Part shown: positions 1 through 8,869 of the stretch, piece by piece | Layout of the letters: the number at the start of each line of letters is the position of its first letter | Position numbering within the stretch: position 1 is the stretch's first letter | NCBI GenBank assembly: GCA_963709775.1 | Contig: CAVPXS010000015.1 | Coordinates: 59,211 to 123,210, forward strand | Length of the DNA stretch: 64,000 bases | Direction: 5' to 3' | DNA from: Salinimicrobium sp963709775 | GTDB taxonomy: Bacteria > Bacteroidota > Bacteroidia > Flavobacteriales > Flavobacteriaceae | Translations under genes and position numbers: made by a program | The notes under the pieces: model-generated | Databases searched by the model: none | The model's input: the letters and a program-made list of their open reading frames with translations, nothing else | What the model was told of the DNA's origin: nothing

Positions 1-748
1 GATGACAAAATTTTACTTCTCTCCCAATAATCCCGGCACTCCTGGGGAATACCCTTTCTTCTCCGCGATTATAAAAAATTACCTTATCGTTTTCATCAAC
101 ATAAGTAATGTCAAGAGGCATAGTTCTTAGGAGCAGGTTGACCTGGTCCACAGTCATATAACCCTCGTCATAATGTGCTGCATTTGAGGTATCAAAAGTT
201 AACTCCCGCTTAGTGTGATCCTGGGAAGGGTGAACATATTCCTCCTTATTTTCGGGGAATGATGCAGGTTCTGTTTTCAACATCCACCCAATTTCTTCCT
301 CACCTTTTCGAACCTGCTTCCAGTCCTCTTCGGTAAGTAACTCCAGGGCATTAGGAAAAAGTACGCTATCTTCTACCAGCAGTAATCTGAAAATGCTGCT
401 CACCAGATACTGTGCATCCTGTGTAGCTTCTGAAAAATTGCGGTTTTCCACCTTTTTTCTAAGGATCCTGAACTGCTCCCGAATGGTATCGTGAAAAGAC
501 CACATGTTCTTGGAAGGCCCTGTCCAGCCTTTTTGTTCCAGTACCGGAAATAGCTGATTTTCCTTACGCTCGAACCTTCGCTCAATCTGTTGTAGCTGAT
601 TGAAGATGTTGTAGAATTTCTGATTTTCAGTTTCGGGATTAGTTTCCAGCAGTTCCTTTCCCAACGTTTGGATCAACTCTTTTTCTTCGGAATATATATT
701 GACGGGATGTCCCTTTGGTAATGCTGAAGTATCAATGGTTTCGGTCAT
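1..748 (-). CDS. Hemerythrin-like/PAS sensor protein (DUF438 type), partial
   Basis: The gene starts at the ATG at 746-748 and runs off the left edge of the window, so 249 residues are visible and the C-terminus is missing. Residues about 45-150 form an acidic helical stretch with Glu and His spaced as in hemerythrin-like (HHE) bundles (ERRFERKENQLFPVL, then SFHDTIREQFRILRK). From about residue 200 a PAS domain begins (LLRTMPLDITYVDENDKVIFYN region, ending GREVKFCH at the edge). Proteins of this DUF438 layout are thought to sense oxygen, NO or redox state through a di-iron or haem centre, but no ligand is proven here. A CRP/FNR-like palindrome lies 45 bp upstream (793-808) and fits redox control. 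Confidence 0.75.
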   Translation of the reverse strand, partial: MTETIDTSALPKGHPVNIYSEEKELIQTLGKELLETNPETENQKFYNIFNQLQQIERRFERKENQLFPVLEQKGWTGPSKNMWSFHDTIREQFRILRKKVENRNFSEATQDAQYLVSSIFRLLLVEDSVLFPNALELLTEEDWKQVRKGEEEIGWMLKTEPASFPENKEEYVHPSQDHTKRELTFDTSNAAHYDEGYMTVDQVNLLLRTMPLDITYVDENDKVIFYNRGEERVFPRSAGIIGREVKFCH

Positions 749-792
749 GATTCAAAATTTTCAGCAAATAAAGCGGATAGTTTTGTCCTAAA

Positions 793-808
793 TTATGACC
801 CAGGTCAC
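793..808. promoter_or_regulatory. CRP/FNR-type palindrome upstream of the hemerythrin/PAS gene
   Basis: The site reads TATGACCCAGGTCACA, an inverted repeat TGACC-N2-GGTCA. It fits the TGTGA-N6-TCACA pattern of CRP/FNR-family operators with one mismatch. A near-identical site is at 1894-1909. It sits 45 bp before the start codon of the gene on the minus strand. Binding by a CRP/FNR-family regulator is inference. Confidence 0.45.
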
Positions 809-888
809 ATCAGGATGAAAGAGGACATTTTCTCCTTGATCCTTTCAGGTTTCCAGGTGTATTTCCTGAAACTTTTGGTAATAAAAAG

Positions 889-917
889 AGGTGCCAAAAA
901 TGCTATTTTTGACACCT
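889..917 (-). terminator. Hairpin overlapping the end of the glutathione peroxidase gene
   Basis: Arms of 13 bases (AGGTGCCAAAAAT and ATTTTTGACACCT) around a GCT loop pair with one mismatch. The stop codon of the glutathione peroxidase gene (903-905) lies inside the loop. The AAAAAT-ATTTTT core recurs between genes elsewhere in the window. Confidence 0.55.
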
Positions 918-1451
918 CCTATTTAATGACACATTCCAACCTTCCGGAAGTTCCAAACCTGAAAGGGTTGAAGGATTACAGAAGTTTTTAATGTCCTTCT
1001 CCAGACTTTCAGGCTTTGTAATTGGTGCAAATCTTTCTACCGGCTTGCCCGTGCGATCAATGAGGAATTTGGTGAAGTTCCATTTGATCTTGCTGCCTAA
1101 TATTCCTCCGAGTTCGCTTTTAAGATATTTGAACAGGGGATGAGCTTCCTTTCCATTCACATCTACTTTTGAGAACATGGGAAAGGTCACTCCGTAATTC
1201 ACTACACAGCCTTCGGCAATGGATTTTTCGTCTCCGGGTTCCTGTTTCCCAAACTGGTTGCAGGGGAAACCAAGAATTACCAATCCGTCATCTTTATACT
1301 TCTTATTTAGTTTTTCCAGGCCTTCCAGCTGCGGAGTAAAGCCACATTCTGAAGCTGTATTGACCACAAGTACCACCTTCCCTTTCAAATCATTCATTTC
1401 CACATCCTGTCCTTGCAGGTCCTTTGCTGAAAAATTATAGAACTCACTCAT
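903..1451 (-). CDS. Glutathione peroxidase (thiol peroxidase, Cys type)
   Basis: This enzyme reduces hydrogen peroxide and organic hydroperoxides with thiol reductant, usually thioredoxin in bacteria. The catalytic set is visible: Cys36 in ASECGFTPQ, Gln70 in NQFGKQEP, and Trp124-Asn125 in KWNFTKFL. Cys replaces selenocysteine, as in most bacterial members. The 182 residues are about 20 longer than the usual 160; the extra tail after FCNP is Cys/Arg-rich (NRRCQK) and reads into the downstream hairpin, so the last codons may be poorly conserved. It stands alone, divergent from the U32 gene, and no partner reductase is adjacent. Family assignment is firm. Confidence 0.95.
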   Translation of the reverse strand: MSEFYNFSAKDLQGQDVEMNDLKGKVVLVVNTASECGFTPQLEGLEKLNKKYKDDGLVILGFPCNQFGKQEPGDEKSIAEGCVVNYGVTFPMFSKVDVNGKEAHPLFKYLKSELGGILGSKIKWNFTKFLIDRTGKPVERFAPITKPESLEKDIKNFCNPSTLSGLELPEGWNVSLNRRCQK

Positions 1452-1846
1452 AAATTTCCTTTTTTGTAAAGATAGTCAGGATTTTTCCCTGGGAAATGGC
1501 TGTTGTCAAAAATTACATTGGCTTCTTGGGAATTATAGGAGAAGCAGGGCCTTTTTCCAAAGCTTTCAAACAAAAAGAGCAATGGCAACATGAAGCCTTT
1601 CTTGTCCGAATGATAAACCTGATGACAATGACCAATATTCGGGCAAAAGAAAACCCTTAGAAAGAAGAATAGGGGGTTACTCTTCTACGGACTAAGGGTC
1701 TCTACTAACTAGTCCAAAATTAGTAAGTAAATTACTACAAGATTGCCGTTATTGGCATTCTTTTTACCTTAAAGAACCCAGACTGAGTTAAAAAGCAGTG
1801 TTACGAATTATTTTGTATCAATCAATTTCTGGATCTGGCTTTCGGT

Positions 1847-1861
1847 AAGTAATTATTACTT
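1847..1861. promoter_or_regulatory. Perfect 15-bp palindrome upstream of the U32 gene
   Basis: AAGTAAT-T-ATTACTT is perfectly symmetric and lies about 35 bp before the CRP/FNR-like site. Its regulator is unknown. Confidence 0.3.
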
Positions 1862-1893
1862 CAAAAAAGCAGTAATTTTCAGAGCAAATAAAA

Positions 1894-1909
1894 TGTGACC
1901 CAGGTCATA
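1894..1909. promoter_or_regulatory. CRP/FNR-type palindrome upstream of the U32 gene
   Basis: TGTGACCCAGGTCATA carries the same 12-base core (TGACCCAGGTCA) as the site at 793-808, and matches TGTGA-N6-TCACA with one mismatch. It lies about 110 bp before the proposed start codon at 2021. Shared control of the two genes is inferred. Confidence 0.45.
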
Positions 1910-2020
1910 TTTTCCTTCCAAAAATGCCATTTTCTTTGCCGCCTAAAGAATTGCCGGGTAGAATTTACTGCTCCGGCACCAGGTTATTGGAAGCAGCTTA
2001 TGAAAAAAGATCTAGGAAAA

Positions 2021-3244
2021 ATGGAATTAATGGCTCCCGCAGGAAATTTTGAATCTCTGCAGGCAGCTTTGGAAAATGGAGCAGATTCCGTCTACTTTGG
2101 AGTGGAACAATTGAATATGCGGGCAAGGGCATCTATTAATTTTACAATGGATGATCTTCCCGAAATAGTTAAAAGGTGTGAGGCGAAAGGGGTTAGAAGT
2201 TACCTTACTTTGAATACCATTGTTTACGATCACGATCTTTCCCTTATCAAAAATCTGCTTTCCGCAGCTAAGGAAGCAGGGATTACTGCTGTTATCGCAA
2301 GTGACCAGGCTGTGATCGCTTCTGCCCGCAGTATGGGAATTGACGTTCATATTTCTACGCAGCTCAATATAACCAATATTGAAACTGTAAAATTTTACAG
2401 CCTTTTTGCCGAAACTATGGTGTTGTCACGAGAGCTAAGCCTTAGACAGGTAAAAAATATTTCTGAACACATTCAAAAAGAGCAAATAAAAGGTCCTTCG
2501 GGAGAGCTGGTTAAACTTGAGATCTTTGGCCACGGGGCACTTTGTATGGCAGTTTCAGGAAAGTGTTACCTGAGCCTGCATTCCCACAATTCTTCAGCAA
2601 ATCGCGGTGCCTGTAAACAGAATTGCCGCAAAAAATATACTGTTATCGACCAGGAATCGGGGTTTGAGATCGAGATCGATAATGAATATATGATGTCTCC
2701 AAAAGACCTTTGCACCATTAATTTCCTGGATGAGGTTATGGAAGCAGGAGTACAGGTTTTGAAGATAGAAGGTCGTGGCCGTGCTCCCGAATATGTTGCA
2801 ACAGTGACCAGAGCTTATCGTGAGGCTATTGATTCCTGGTATGAAGGAACATATTCCGAAGAAAAAGTGGCCGATTGGATGGAGCGCCTAAGCACCGTCT
2901 ATAACCGCGGATTCTGGAGCGGGTACTATCTTGGACAAAAACTGGGAGAGTGGAGTAAAACTTCAGGTTCTCAGGCTACTCAAAAGAAGGTTTATGTTGG
3001 GAAGGGTGTGCATTATTTCCCAAAAGCGGGAATAGCAGAATTTAAGATCGAGGCCTACGACATTAAAAAAGGAGATAAGATCCTGGTTACCGGCCCCAGC
3101 ACCGGGGCGCAGGAATTTGAATTGGAGGAGATGTTCGTGAACGATTTGCTATCAGAAAAAGCCGGAAAAGGGGATAGCTGTACGATCAAAGTTCCTTTTA
3201 GAGTAAGACTTTCAGACAAACTTTATAAAATGGTGGAGGCATAA
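2021..3244 (+). CDS. trhP: Peptidase U32 family protein, TrhP/YegQ-like (tRNA U34 hydroxylation)
   Basis: The protein is 407 residues from the ATG at 2021, which gives the typical family start MELMAPAGNFESLQAAL and has AGGAAAA just before it. The U32 signature is present at about residues 167-185 (EIFGHGALCMAVSGKCYLS), followed by two more Cys (GACKQNC); these four Cys are the iron-sulfur ligands in the family. U32 proteins are not proteases but mostly iron-sulfur hydroxylases: TrhP makes 5-hydroxyuridine at tRNA position 34 using prephenate. Length and C-terminal domain fit TrhP/YegQ better than RlhA or UbiU/V. The next gene, a ferredoxin, overlaps by one base, which suggests coupled translation and a redox partner. 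The exact substrate is inferred from the family. Confidence 0.8.
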   Translation: MELMAPAGNFESLQAALENGADSVYFGVEQLNMRARASINFTMDDLPEIVKRCEAKGVRSYLTLNTIVYDHDLSLIKNLLSAAKEAGITAVIASDQAVIASARSMGIDVHISTQLNITNIETVKFYSLFAETMVLSRELSLRQVKNISEHIQKEQIKGPSGELVKLEIFGHGALCMAVSGKCYLSLHSHNSSANRGACKQNCRKKYTVIDQESGFEIEIDNEYMMSPKDLCTINFLDEVMEAGVQVLKIEGRGRAPEYVATVTRAYREAIDSWYEGTYSEEKVADWMERLSTVYNRGFWSGYYLGQKLGEWSKTSGSQATQKKVYVGKGVHYFPKAGIAEFKIEAYDIKKGDKILVTGPSTGAQEFELEEMFVNDLLSEKAGKGDSCTIKVPFRVRLSDKLYKMVEA

Positions 3245-3474
3245 TGGTAGTAGTGACCCTGCAGCGGAACAAATGTATTGGTTGCAATTACTGTGTGGAG
3301 CTGGCTCCGGGGCAATTTCAAATGTCTAAAAAAGACGGGAAAAGTGTGCTGCTAAAATCTGTTGATCGCAAAGGTTTCCACACGCTAAAGTCGGCAGATC
3401 ATTCCATTCATGAAAACTGTGAAGCAGCGGCAAAAGCCTGCCCGGTTAAGATCATTTCGGTAAAGGAGACATAA
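3244..3474 (+). CDS. Small ferredoxin, partner of the U32 protein
   Basis: This 76-residue protein carries CIGCNYC near residues 12-18 and a C-terminal CEAAAKACPVKII. The spacing CxxCxxC...C...CP fits a single-cluster 4Fe-4S (or 3Fe-4S) ferredoxin in which one of the two classical clusters has been lost. Its start codon shares a base with the stop codon of the U32 gene (TAATG), so the two are translated together. It probably delivers electrons or stabilises the cluster of the U32 hydroxylase. That functional link rests on gene order only. Confidence 0.85.
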   Translation: MVVVTLQRNKCIGCNYCVELAPGQFQMSKKDGKSVLLKSVDRKGFHTLKSADHSIHENCEAAAKACPVKIISVKET

Positions 3475-3620
3475 TATTATTTGTCTTTATAGTTTTTAGC
3501 GTTACCCTAAAATTGGTTTTAAGGCTCTGCAAATTTTAAAGCATTCCGAAAAGCATTCCGTCGCAGTTCCGGTTATAGATAATAAGAAGTGCTTCCTTCG
3601 ATCAAGAGGATTTTTATTAA

Positions 3621-3671
3621 TAAAGAGATGGTTCGTTCTTTTGCCTGTCAAAAAAACGAACCATCTCTTTA
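3621..3671 (-). terminator. Long hairpin between ferredoxin and ppc
   Basis: Two perfectly complementary 17-base arms (3621-3637 and 3655-3671, containing AGATGGTTCG/CGAACCATCT) flank a 17-base loop. It lies between convergent genes and could end both transcripts. No strong T-tract follows on either strand, so the terminator call is moderate. Confidence 0.5.
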
Positions 3672-3700
3672 TAACTTCTTACAGATTTAACCTTTAAAGA

Positions 3701-6385
3701 TCAACCGGTATTTTTTAATCCGCTCGCGAGTGCAGTGGTGATTTGCAACAGGTGTTTTACCAGTTCCTCGTCTTTGGTACTGCCTTTAGTTCTTCTCCAT
3801 GCCTCGAGGTTTTTAATTTGTAAACGGTGAAGGGAGATCAAAGCGTCATTACGGCGGTTTAAATTGTCGAGCAGGCTCTGTCTTCGTTCTTCCCGTCCTT
3901 TCTCAAACATGGCACCAATTTCATCAAGTCCTTTTTGATGTTCAGATTTTATAATATCTGTAATCTCCATTCTAACTTTTTCATCTTTTACAAGAGAGGC
4001 GTAGGCTTCCATTACTGCAGGTTCGGCATTCATGATGTTGGTTTCCACCTGTATCAAAACGTATCTCAAAAAAGGCCATTCCTGGGCAACTTCCCGAAGT
4101 TGCTCATATTGCTGCGGATTATCGGCTTTTAATCTTCGCAGGGCATATCCAATTCCAAACCAGCCCGTGATATTAAACCTGGATTGATTCCAGCTAAAAA
4201 CCCATGGAATTGCCCTAAGATCTGACAGGCTCCTTGTTCCGGTACGTCTGGCAGGTCTCGATCCAATCTTACTTAGTTCCAATACATCTATTGGAGTGGC
4301 TTCTCCATAGAAATTCAGAAAAGAAGGATGTGCGATTAATTCCTGGTATTTTTCTTTGGAATATTCTGCTACCTGTCTTAGAGCATCAATGGGATATCCT
4401 TTTTTGGTTTTAGGATGAAGACGATTCCCGGTTTGCAGGGCAGTTCCCGAAAATAACATTTCCAGGTTATACGTAGCTGTGAGCATATTGGCAAATTGTT
4501 GAGCTATGGTCTCTCCCTGGACGGTAAGTTTGATCTCCCCACTCATGCTTCCGGCAGGCATACTTTCCAGGAAGCGGTGGTATTTCCCGCCACCCCTGCT
4601 TATGGTTCCCCCAATACCATGGAAGAATCTAAGTTCTGTATCATGTTTGTCGGCCATTTCGGTCAGGTTTTTTTCGGCCCGGTAAATATTCCAGCGGCTG
4701 GCAATAATTCCGCCGTCCTTATTGCTGTCGCTGTATCCCAGCATAACCTCCTGCGGTCTTCCTTTCTCCCTGTAATATGTAGGATGTGTGAGAAAGCTTT
4801 CTAAAATTTCACCCGAGGCAATGAGGTCATCAATGGTTTCAAATAGTGGGACTACCTGGAATGTTCGCCTGTCTATTCCCACCTCTCTAAAGAAGAGGTA
4901 AACAATTAGTAGATCGCTAAGCTGGCGGGTCATGCTAACAATAAAGCTTCCTACTCCCTGAGGACCAAACTTATCTGTATGTTCTTTAACTACTTTATAG
5001 CTTTCCAGCACCTTATCTGCTTCGGGCCCAAAAGATCTTCCTGCAGTAGCAAAGGGGCGGTCGCTCTTTAATTCTTCCGAAATGAATTTAACCCGCTCTT
5101 CTTCGCTCCAGGTTTTAAATTCGGGCTTATCGGGAAATGTAACTTTCAGAATCTGTTCCAGGGCTTTATCATGAAACTCGCTGTTTTGTCTTATATCCAA
5201 CCGGGCCAGATGAAAACCGAAACACTCCACCATTCTTTCCACCGGGAATAAAAGATCCTCAACAATTCGATTTGCACCTATTTCAAAAAGACTTTCCTTT
5301 AAAATATTAAGATCCTCAAGAAGGTCCCCGGGCCTGTTGTAAAATGTGTTTTCCTGTTCGTTTCCTGTGGTGGTATGCTCCAGTTTCAATAATATCAGGC
5401 TCACAAACTGTCTCCAGGGCTCGTATGGATTGCGTCCCAATGCTTTACTTCCTTCTTCTCCCAGCGCTCCCGACATCTTTTCAATTGCCTCCTGCAACTG
5501 TTCTGAAGCCTTATTGCTTATGCCCGAGAAGCTCATATCGGCAGCCAGATGTTCCAACTGCTCGTGTACGAGATGAAGGGCAGTCTTTCTATGTTCTTCG
5601 AGAGTAGATTTTGTTACAGATGCGGTAACATAAGGATGTCCATCCCTATCGCCACCTACCCAGGTCCCAAACTGCAACTTGGGAAATTTCAGGTTTTGCG
5701 AATCAAAGCCCATGTTGATCCAGCTTTGTTTTAGCTGAATATCACTTTTTCTCAATGCCTGCGGAAAAACCTTGCTGAAGTAATGGATCACATTACTTCG
5801 TTCCATTTCCACGGTAGGTTTTTTTAGATAGACCTCTCCGGTGCGCCACCATCTCTCCAGCAGGGTTTTGATATCTTCGGCAATAACCTGTCTTTCAGTA
5901 AAAGAAAAAGAAGTATTCTCAAGCTTTATAAGGTTGAGGTAGATTTCCCTGTGCAGTTCCAAAATGGAAATGCGTTTTGTTTCTGTGGGGTGGGCGGTGA
6001 GTACAGGAATCAGTTTTACTTTGGAAATGATCTCCTGCATTTGATTTTCTTTTAGCCCCTGATCCTTCCATCGTTGAAAAGTCTCACTCCAGGAGCCCCT
6101 TACAGATTGCATTCCTGTTTTGTCAACTAACCTTCGGCGGTATTGAACTGCGGCATTTTCTTCTACCAGGTTCATGAGCTGCAGGTAAATACTTAGGACC
6201 TGGATTTGTTTTTCTTCCAGGGCTGGATTTGTTGAAAAAGAATCTTTTAGATCTTCATGTTTTGTGAGGAGACCTGCAAGTTCATGCTCCCCCAGATTTT
6301 TTAAAACCTGTTGGAAGCAGTCGGTAAGAAACTGCATGTCTTTTTCTATTTTGTTGAATGCTTTATTACTATTGGTTTCTGTCAT
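3701..6385 (-). CDS. ppc: Phosphoenolpyruvate carboxylase
   Basis: This enzyme adds bicarbonate to phosphoenolpyruvate to give oxaloacetate, refilling the TCA cycle in the cytoplasm. At 894 residues it has full family length. Visible motifs are LTAHPTETKR with catalytic His132, GGDRDGHPYV, the second signature MLGYSDSNKDGG, the glycine loop FHGIGGTISRGGG, VFSWNQSRF, and the conserved C-terminal NTG that closes over the active site. The gene is monocistronic, with a hairpin after it at 3621-3671. No allosteric prediction is made. Assignment is very secure. Confidence 0.98.
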   Translation of the reverse strand: MTETNSNKAFNKIEKDMQFLTDCFQQVLKNLGEHELAGLLTKHEDLKDSFSTNPALEEKQIQVLSIYLQLMNLVEENAAVQYRRRLVDKTGMQSVRGSWSETFQRWKDQGLKENQMQEIISKVKLIPVLTAHPTETKRISILELHREIYLNLIKLENTSFSFTERQVIAEDIKTLLERWWRTGEVYLKKPTVEMERSNVIHYFSKVFPQALRKSDIQLKQSWINMGFDSQNLKFPKLQFGTWVGGDRDGHPYVTASVTKSTLEEHRKTALHLVHEQLEHLAADMSFSGISNKASEQLQEAIEKMSGALGEEGSKALGRNPYEPWRQFVSLILLKLEHTTTGNEQENTFYNRPGDLLEDLNILKESLFEIGANRIVEDLLFPVERMVECFGFHLARLDIRQNSEFHDKALEQILKVTFPDKPEFKTWSEEERVKFISEELKSDRPFATAGRSFGPEADKVLESYKVVKEHTDKFGPQGVGSFIVSMTRQLSDLLIVYLFFREVGIDRRTFQVVPLFETIDDLIASGEILESFLTHPTYYREKGRPQEVMLGYSDSNKDGGIIASRWNIYRAEKNLTEMADKHDTELRFFHGIGGTISRGGGKYHRFLESMPAGSMSGEIKLTVQGETIAQQFANMLTATYNLEMLFSGTALQTGNRLHPKTKKGYPIDALRQVAEYSKEKYQELIAHPSFLNFYGEATPIDVLELSKIGSRPARRTGTRSLSDLRAIPWVFSWNQSRFNITGWFGIGYALRRLKADNPQQYEQLREVAQEWPFLRYVLIQVETNIMNAEPAVMEAYASLVKDEKVRMEITDIIKSEHQKGLDEIGAMFEKGREERRQSLLDNLNRRNDALISLHRLQIKNLEAWRRTKGSTKDEELVKHLLQITTALASGLKNTG

Positions 6386-6599
6386 TTTAATAATGTTTAT
6401 CCCTGAAGAATTAGTTCCCTAAATTTACGAATTATAGGTGGTTTTGAGTGGTTTTACACTTTAAAAACTCAGTCAATTCCCTGTATTTATTGGACTCAAA
6501 CGTTATATGTTGACAAATTTTCGAGGGAGAAATTTTCGCAAACGTTCTCTTAGTACATTAGAATTTTCTATCTTTTTGAATAAACCAAAAAGAGACCTC

Positions 6600-7106
6600 A
6601 TGGAGCCACAATTATTATATTTTGAGGATGATGGAGACATCCCTAATAGCAAATTACCTGTATTGATTTATAAAGGTTGTTTTTCAACAAAAGGAGAGCC
6701 CGGAGCAAAATGGCTGGAGGAACGTTTTGCTGAAAATAATTGGAAAAATTCGTGGAGAAACGGCGTTTTCGATTATCACCATTATCATAGCAATACTCAT
6801 GAAGTATTAGGAGTGTATATGGGAAAGGCTTTATTACAACTCGGTGGCGAAAAAGGGGAAAAATTGGAGGTCTCTGCCGGGGATGTTATTGTAATTCCTG
6901 CCGGAGTAGCACATAAAAACCTGGGGAGTGAAAATTTTGCAGTTGTCGGAGCTTATCCCAACGGCAGGTCACATGATATGAACACCGGAGAAGAATCTGA
7001 GAGGCCCCAAACCGATAAGAATATTGCTGCTGTTCCTATTCCCGAATATGATCCTGTAGAAGGGAAAGAGGGAGGATTAATTGAATTTTGGAATGAAATA
7101 AATTAG
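6600..7106 (+). CDS. Cupin-domain protein, YjlB-like
   Basis: A 168-residue single-domain cupin. The start at 6600 (MEPQLLYFEDDG) matches where family members begin; an in-frame extension back to 6507 adds a low-complexity basic leader and is rejected. The cupin metal motif is visible (YHHYHSNTHEVLGVYMG, then GDVIVIPAGVAHKN), together with SWRNGVFDYHHYH and AVVGAYPNGR, which are characteristic of B. subtilis YjlB. The metal site probably uses the clustered His and Glu. The reaction is unknown for the family. The gene is divergent from ppc and alone. Confidence 0.75.
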   Translation: MEPQLLYFEDDGDIPNSKLPVLIYKGCFSTKGEPGAKWLEERFAENNWKNSWRNGVFDYHHYHSNTHEVLGVYMGKALLQLGGEKGEKLEVSAGDVIVIPAGVAHKNLGSENFAVVGAYPNGRSHDMNTGEESERPQTDKNIAAVPIPEYDPVEGKEGGLIEFWNEIN

Positions 7107-7309
7107 GATATCGAATTTTCCTACCCTTCCGGAAGAAAAATAAATTCATTAAGAGGCATTTTTGAGGGGTGAGGTCAAATGTTACCGACTAAAACGTTTG
7201 AAGTAACCTTTTTTTAGTACTAATTTAACCTTTTGATATGCTGTTAGTTATGTCTTTAAAAGGTACTTTCGTCTAAGTTTATAAAATAATTTTTTAAGGG
7301 TTTTAAACT

Positions 7310-8869
7310 ATGAATAATTTCCTTTTTGTAGCTTCAGAAAATGACGCCATTGCCAATTGTAAAGTTGGTGGGGTAGGTGATGTGATTCGTGATGTGCCAA
7401 GGCAGATCTCCGAACGTGGGGATCGAGTCCATGTCGTAGTTCCTTCCTATTCCAGGTTGCATGAAAACGGTGATTTAAAAGCCGCACTTCATCTTGAATT
7501 GCGGGGGATTTCTTATACCGCGCATCTTTACGAGGTTCCTGCAAAAGAGGAAGATGAAAACATTACTCACTATGTGATCCACCATCCTGAAATTGAAATG
7601 GGAAATCTCGGCGGGATTTACCACCACGATCCCCTGGAGCCATTTTACAGTGACGTTATAAAATACACCATTTTTTGTACAGCCGTTGCCGAAGCCATAA
7701 AACAAAAACATTTTGGGAAGCTGGACATTGTGCACCTGCACGACTGGCATTCCAGTATTCTACTATTTTTAAAGAATTATCATCCACAGTATTCCTGTCT
7801 TAAAAAGAACAGGTTTGTTTACTGTATCCATAATCTTGCTCTTCAGGGAATTCGGCCATTTGACAGTAACTATTCTTCTTTAAATACTTGGTTTCCTAAT
7901 CTGGATTTCGATCGTGAAGCTTTAAAAGATCCACGTTACGATGACTGTTTTAATTTAATGGCAATTGGTATTAGGTTCTCTGATGCCGTTCATACCGTTT
8001 CCCCTTCTTATAAACAGGATGTCATGCTTCCCAGTGAGGCTCCCGAGTTTATTGGAGGAGAAGGCCTGGAGAATGATTTGAGGCAGGCAGATAAGGAAGG
8101 ACGTTTTCACGGGATCCTTAATGGTTCCGACTATCGCCCTGAAACCCTGGTGAAAAAGAACCGTTTGTTCCCAAATATTGCCACGGCAATTTTTAAACAA
8201 CTTCAAAAGGAACTGGATTGGGAAAAAGCTGCATTTCTGGCTCATACAGGTGAAAAAGTTGTTCCATTCCTAAAAAAGAAACCGAACTTTATTTGTGCCA
8301 GTGTCGCCCGATTGACCGAGCAGAAATTCTATTTTTTCAAGCGTTCTCCCGAAGCTCTTCTTGAAATCCTTGACAGGCTGGAAGAAGTCAATGGAATTTA
8401 CGTGCTTCTGGGTACAGGCGCGGGAGATTATGAGCAATTACTCAGAGAGATTAGCTACAAAAGGAAGAATTTTATTTTTGTAAACACCCAGTGCGAGCAA
8501 GTGGTGAATTCCATCTACAGGGATTCCGACCTTTACTTTATGCCCAGCCTCTTTGAGCCCTGCGGAATAAGCCAGATGCTTGCAATGCGAAATGGACAAC
8601 CCTGCCTGGTGCACCATACCGGCGGATTAAAAGATACCGTTCAGCATGTTCATACCGGCTTTGCCTTTGATGGCAAAACCTATGACGAGAAAATTTATAA
8701 TATGGTTGAGAGTTTTAAGGAAGCGCTTTACTTCTTTGAAAATGAGAAGACCGTATGGAAGCAAATTGGCCTCAACGCCCGTAGAATGAGATTCACCTGG
8801 AAGAAGTCTGTCGATGATTATTACAAACTGCTTTACACATTACATCCGGCCGATATGAAAGTGGCTTGA
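7310..8869 (+). CDS. glgA: Glycogen synthase-like glycosyltransferase, GT5 (variant)
   Basis: 519 residues with the two Rossmann lobes of GT5 glycogen/starch synthases, which transfer glucose from ADP-glucose onto alpha-1,4-glucan. Visible landmarks are IVHLHDWHSS, CIHNLALQG, the second-lobe RLTEQK, FEPCGISQMLAMRNG with the catalytic-site Glu, and HTGGLKDTV. The usual N-terminal sugar-nucleotide loop KTGGLADV is replaced by KVGGVGDV, and the glycine after RLTEQK is replaced by Phe, so donor preference may differ from classical GlgA. Glycogen phosphorylase lies 4.6 kb downstream on the same strand, supporting a storage-glucan role. A terminator at 8897-8934 follows. Confidence 0.85.
   Translation: MNNFLFVASENDAIANCKVGGVGDVIRDVPRQISERGDRVHVVVPSYSRLHENGDLKAALHLELRGISYTAHLYEVPAKEEDENITHYVIHHPEIEMGNLGGIYHHDPLEPFYSDVIKYTIFCTAVAEAIKQKHFGKLDIVHLHDWHSSILLFLKNYHPQYSCLKKNRFVYCIHNLALQGIRPFDSNYSSLNTWFPNLDFDREALKDPRYDDCFNLMAIGIRFSDAVHTVSPSYKQDVMLPSEAPEFIGGEGLENDLRQADKEGRFHGILNGSDYRPETLVKKNRLFPNIATAIFKQLQKELDWEKAAFLAHTGEKVVPFLKKKPNFICASVARLTEQKFYFFKRSPEALLEILDRLEEVNGIYVLLGTGAGDYEQLLREISYKRKNFIFVNTQCEQVVNSIYRDSDLYFMPSLFEPCGISQMLAMRNGQPCLVHHTGGLKDTVQHVHTGFAFDGKTYDEKIYNMVESFKEALYFFENEKTVWKQIGLNARRMRFTWKKSVDDYYKLLYTLHPADMKVA

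Larger units (their letters stand above)
1452..2020. other. Intergenic region with three short palindromes
   Basis: No credible gene is seen in this 569-base gap. It holds TAGTAA-N5-TTACTA at 1721-1737, a perfect AAGTAAT-T-ATTACTT palindrome at 1847-1861, and the CRP/FNR-like site at 1894-1909. All three precede the U32/ferredoxin operon, which suggests regulated expression. An extended reading frame of the U32 gene from GTG at 1895 starts inside the last site and is rejected as the start. Confidence 0.5.

Noticed and set aside
1895..2020. Longer N-terminus for the U32 protein from GTG at 1895
   Set aside because: It starts inside a palindromic operator and adds a non-family leader; the family start MELMAPAGN lies at 2021.
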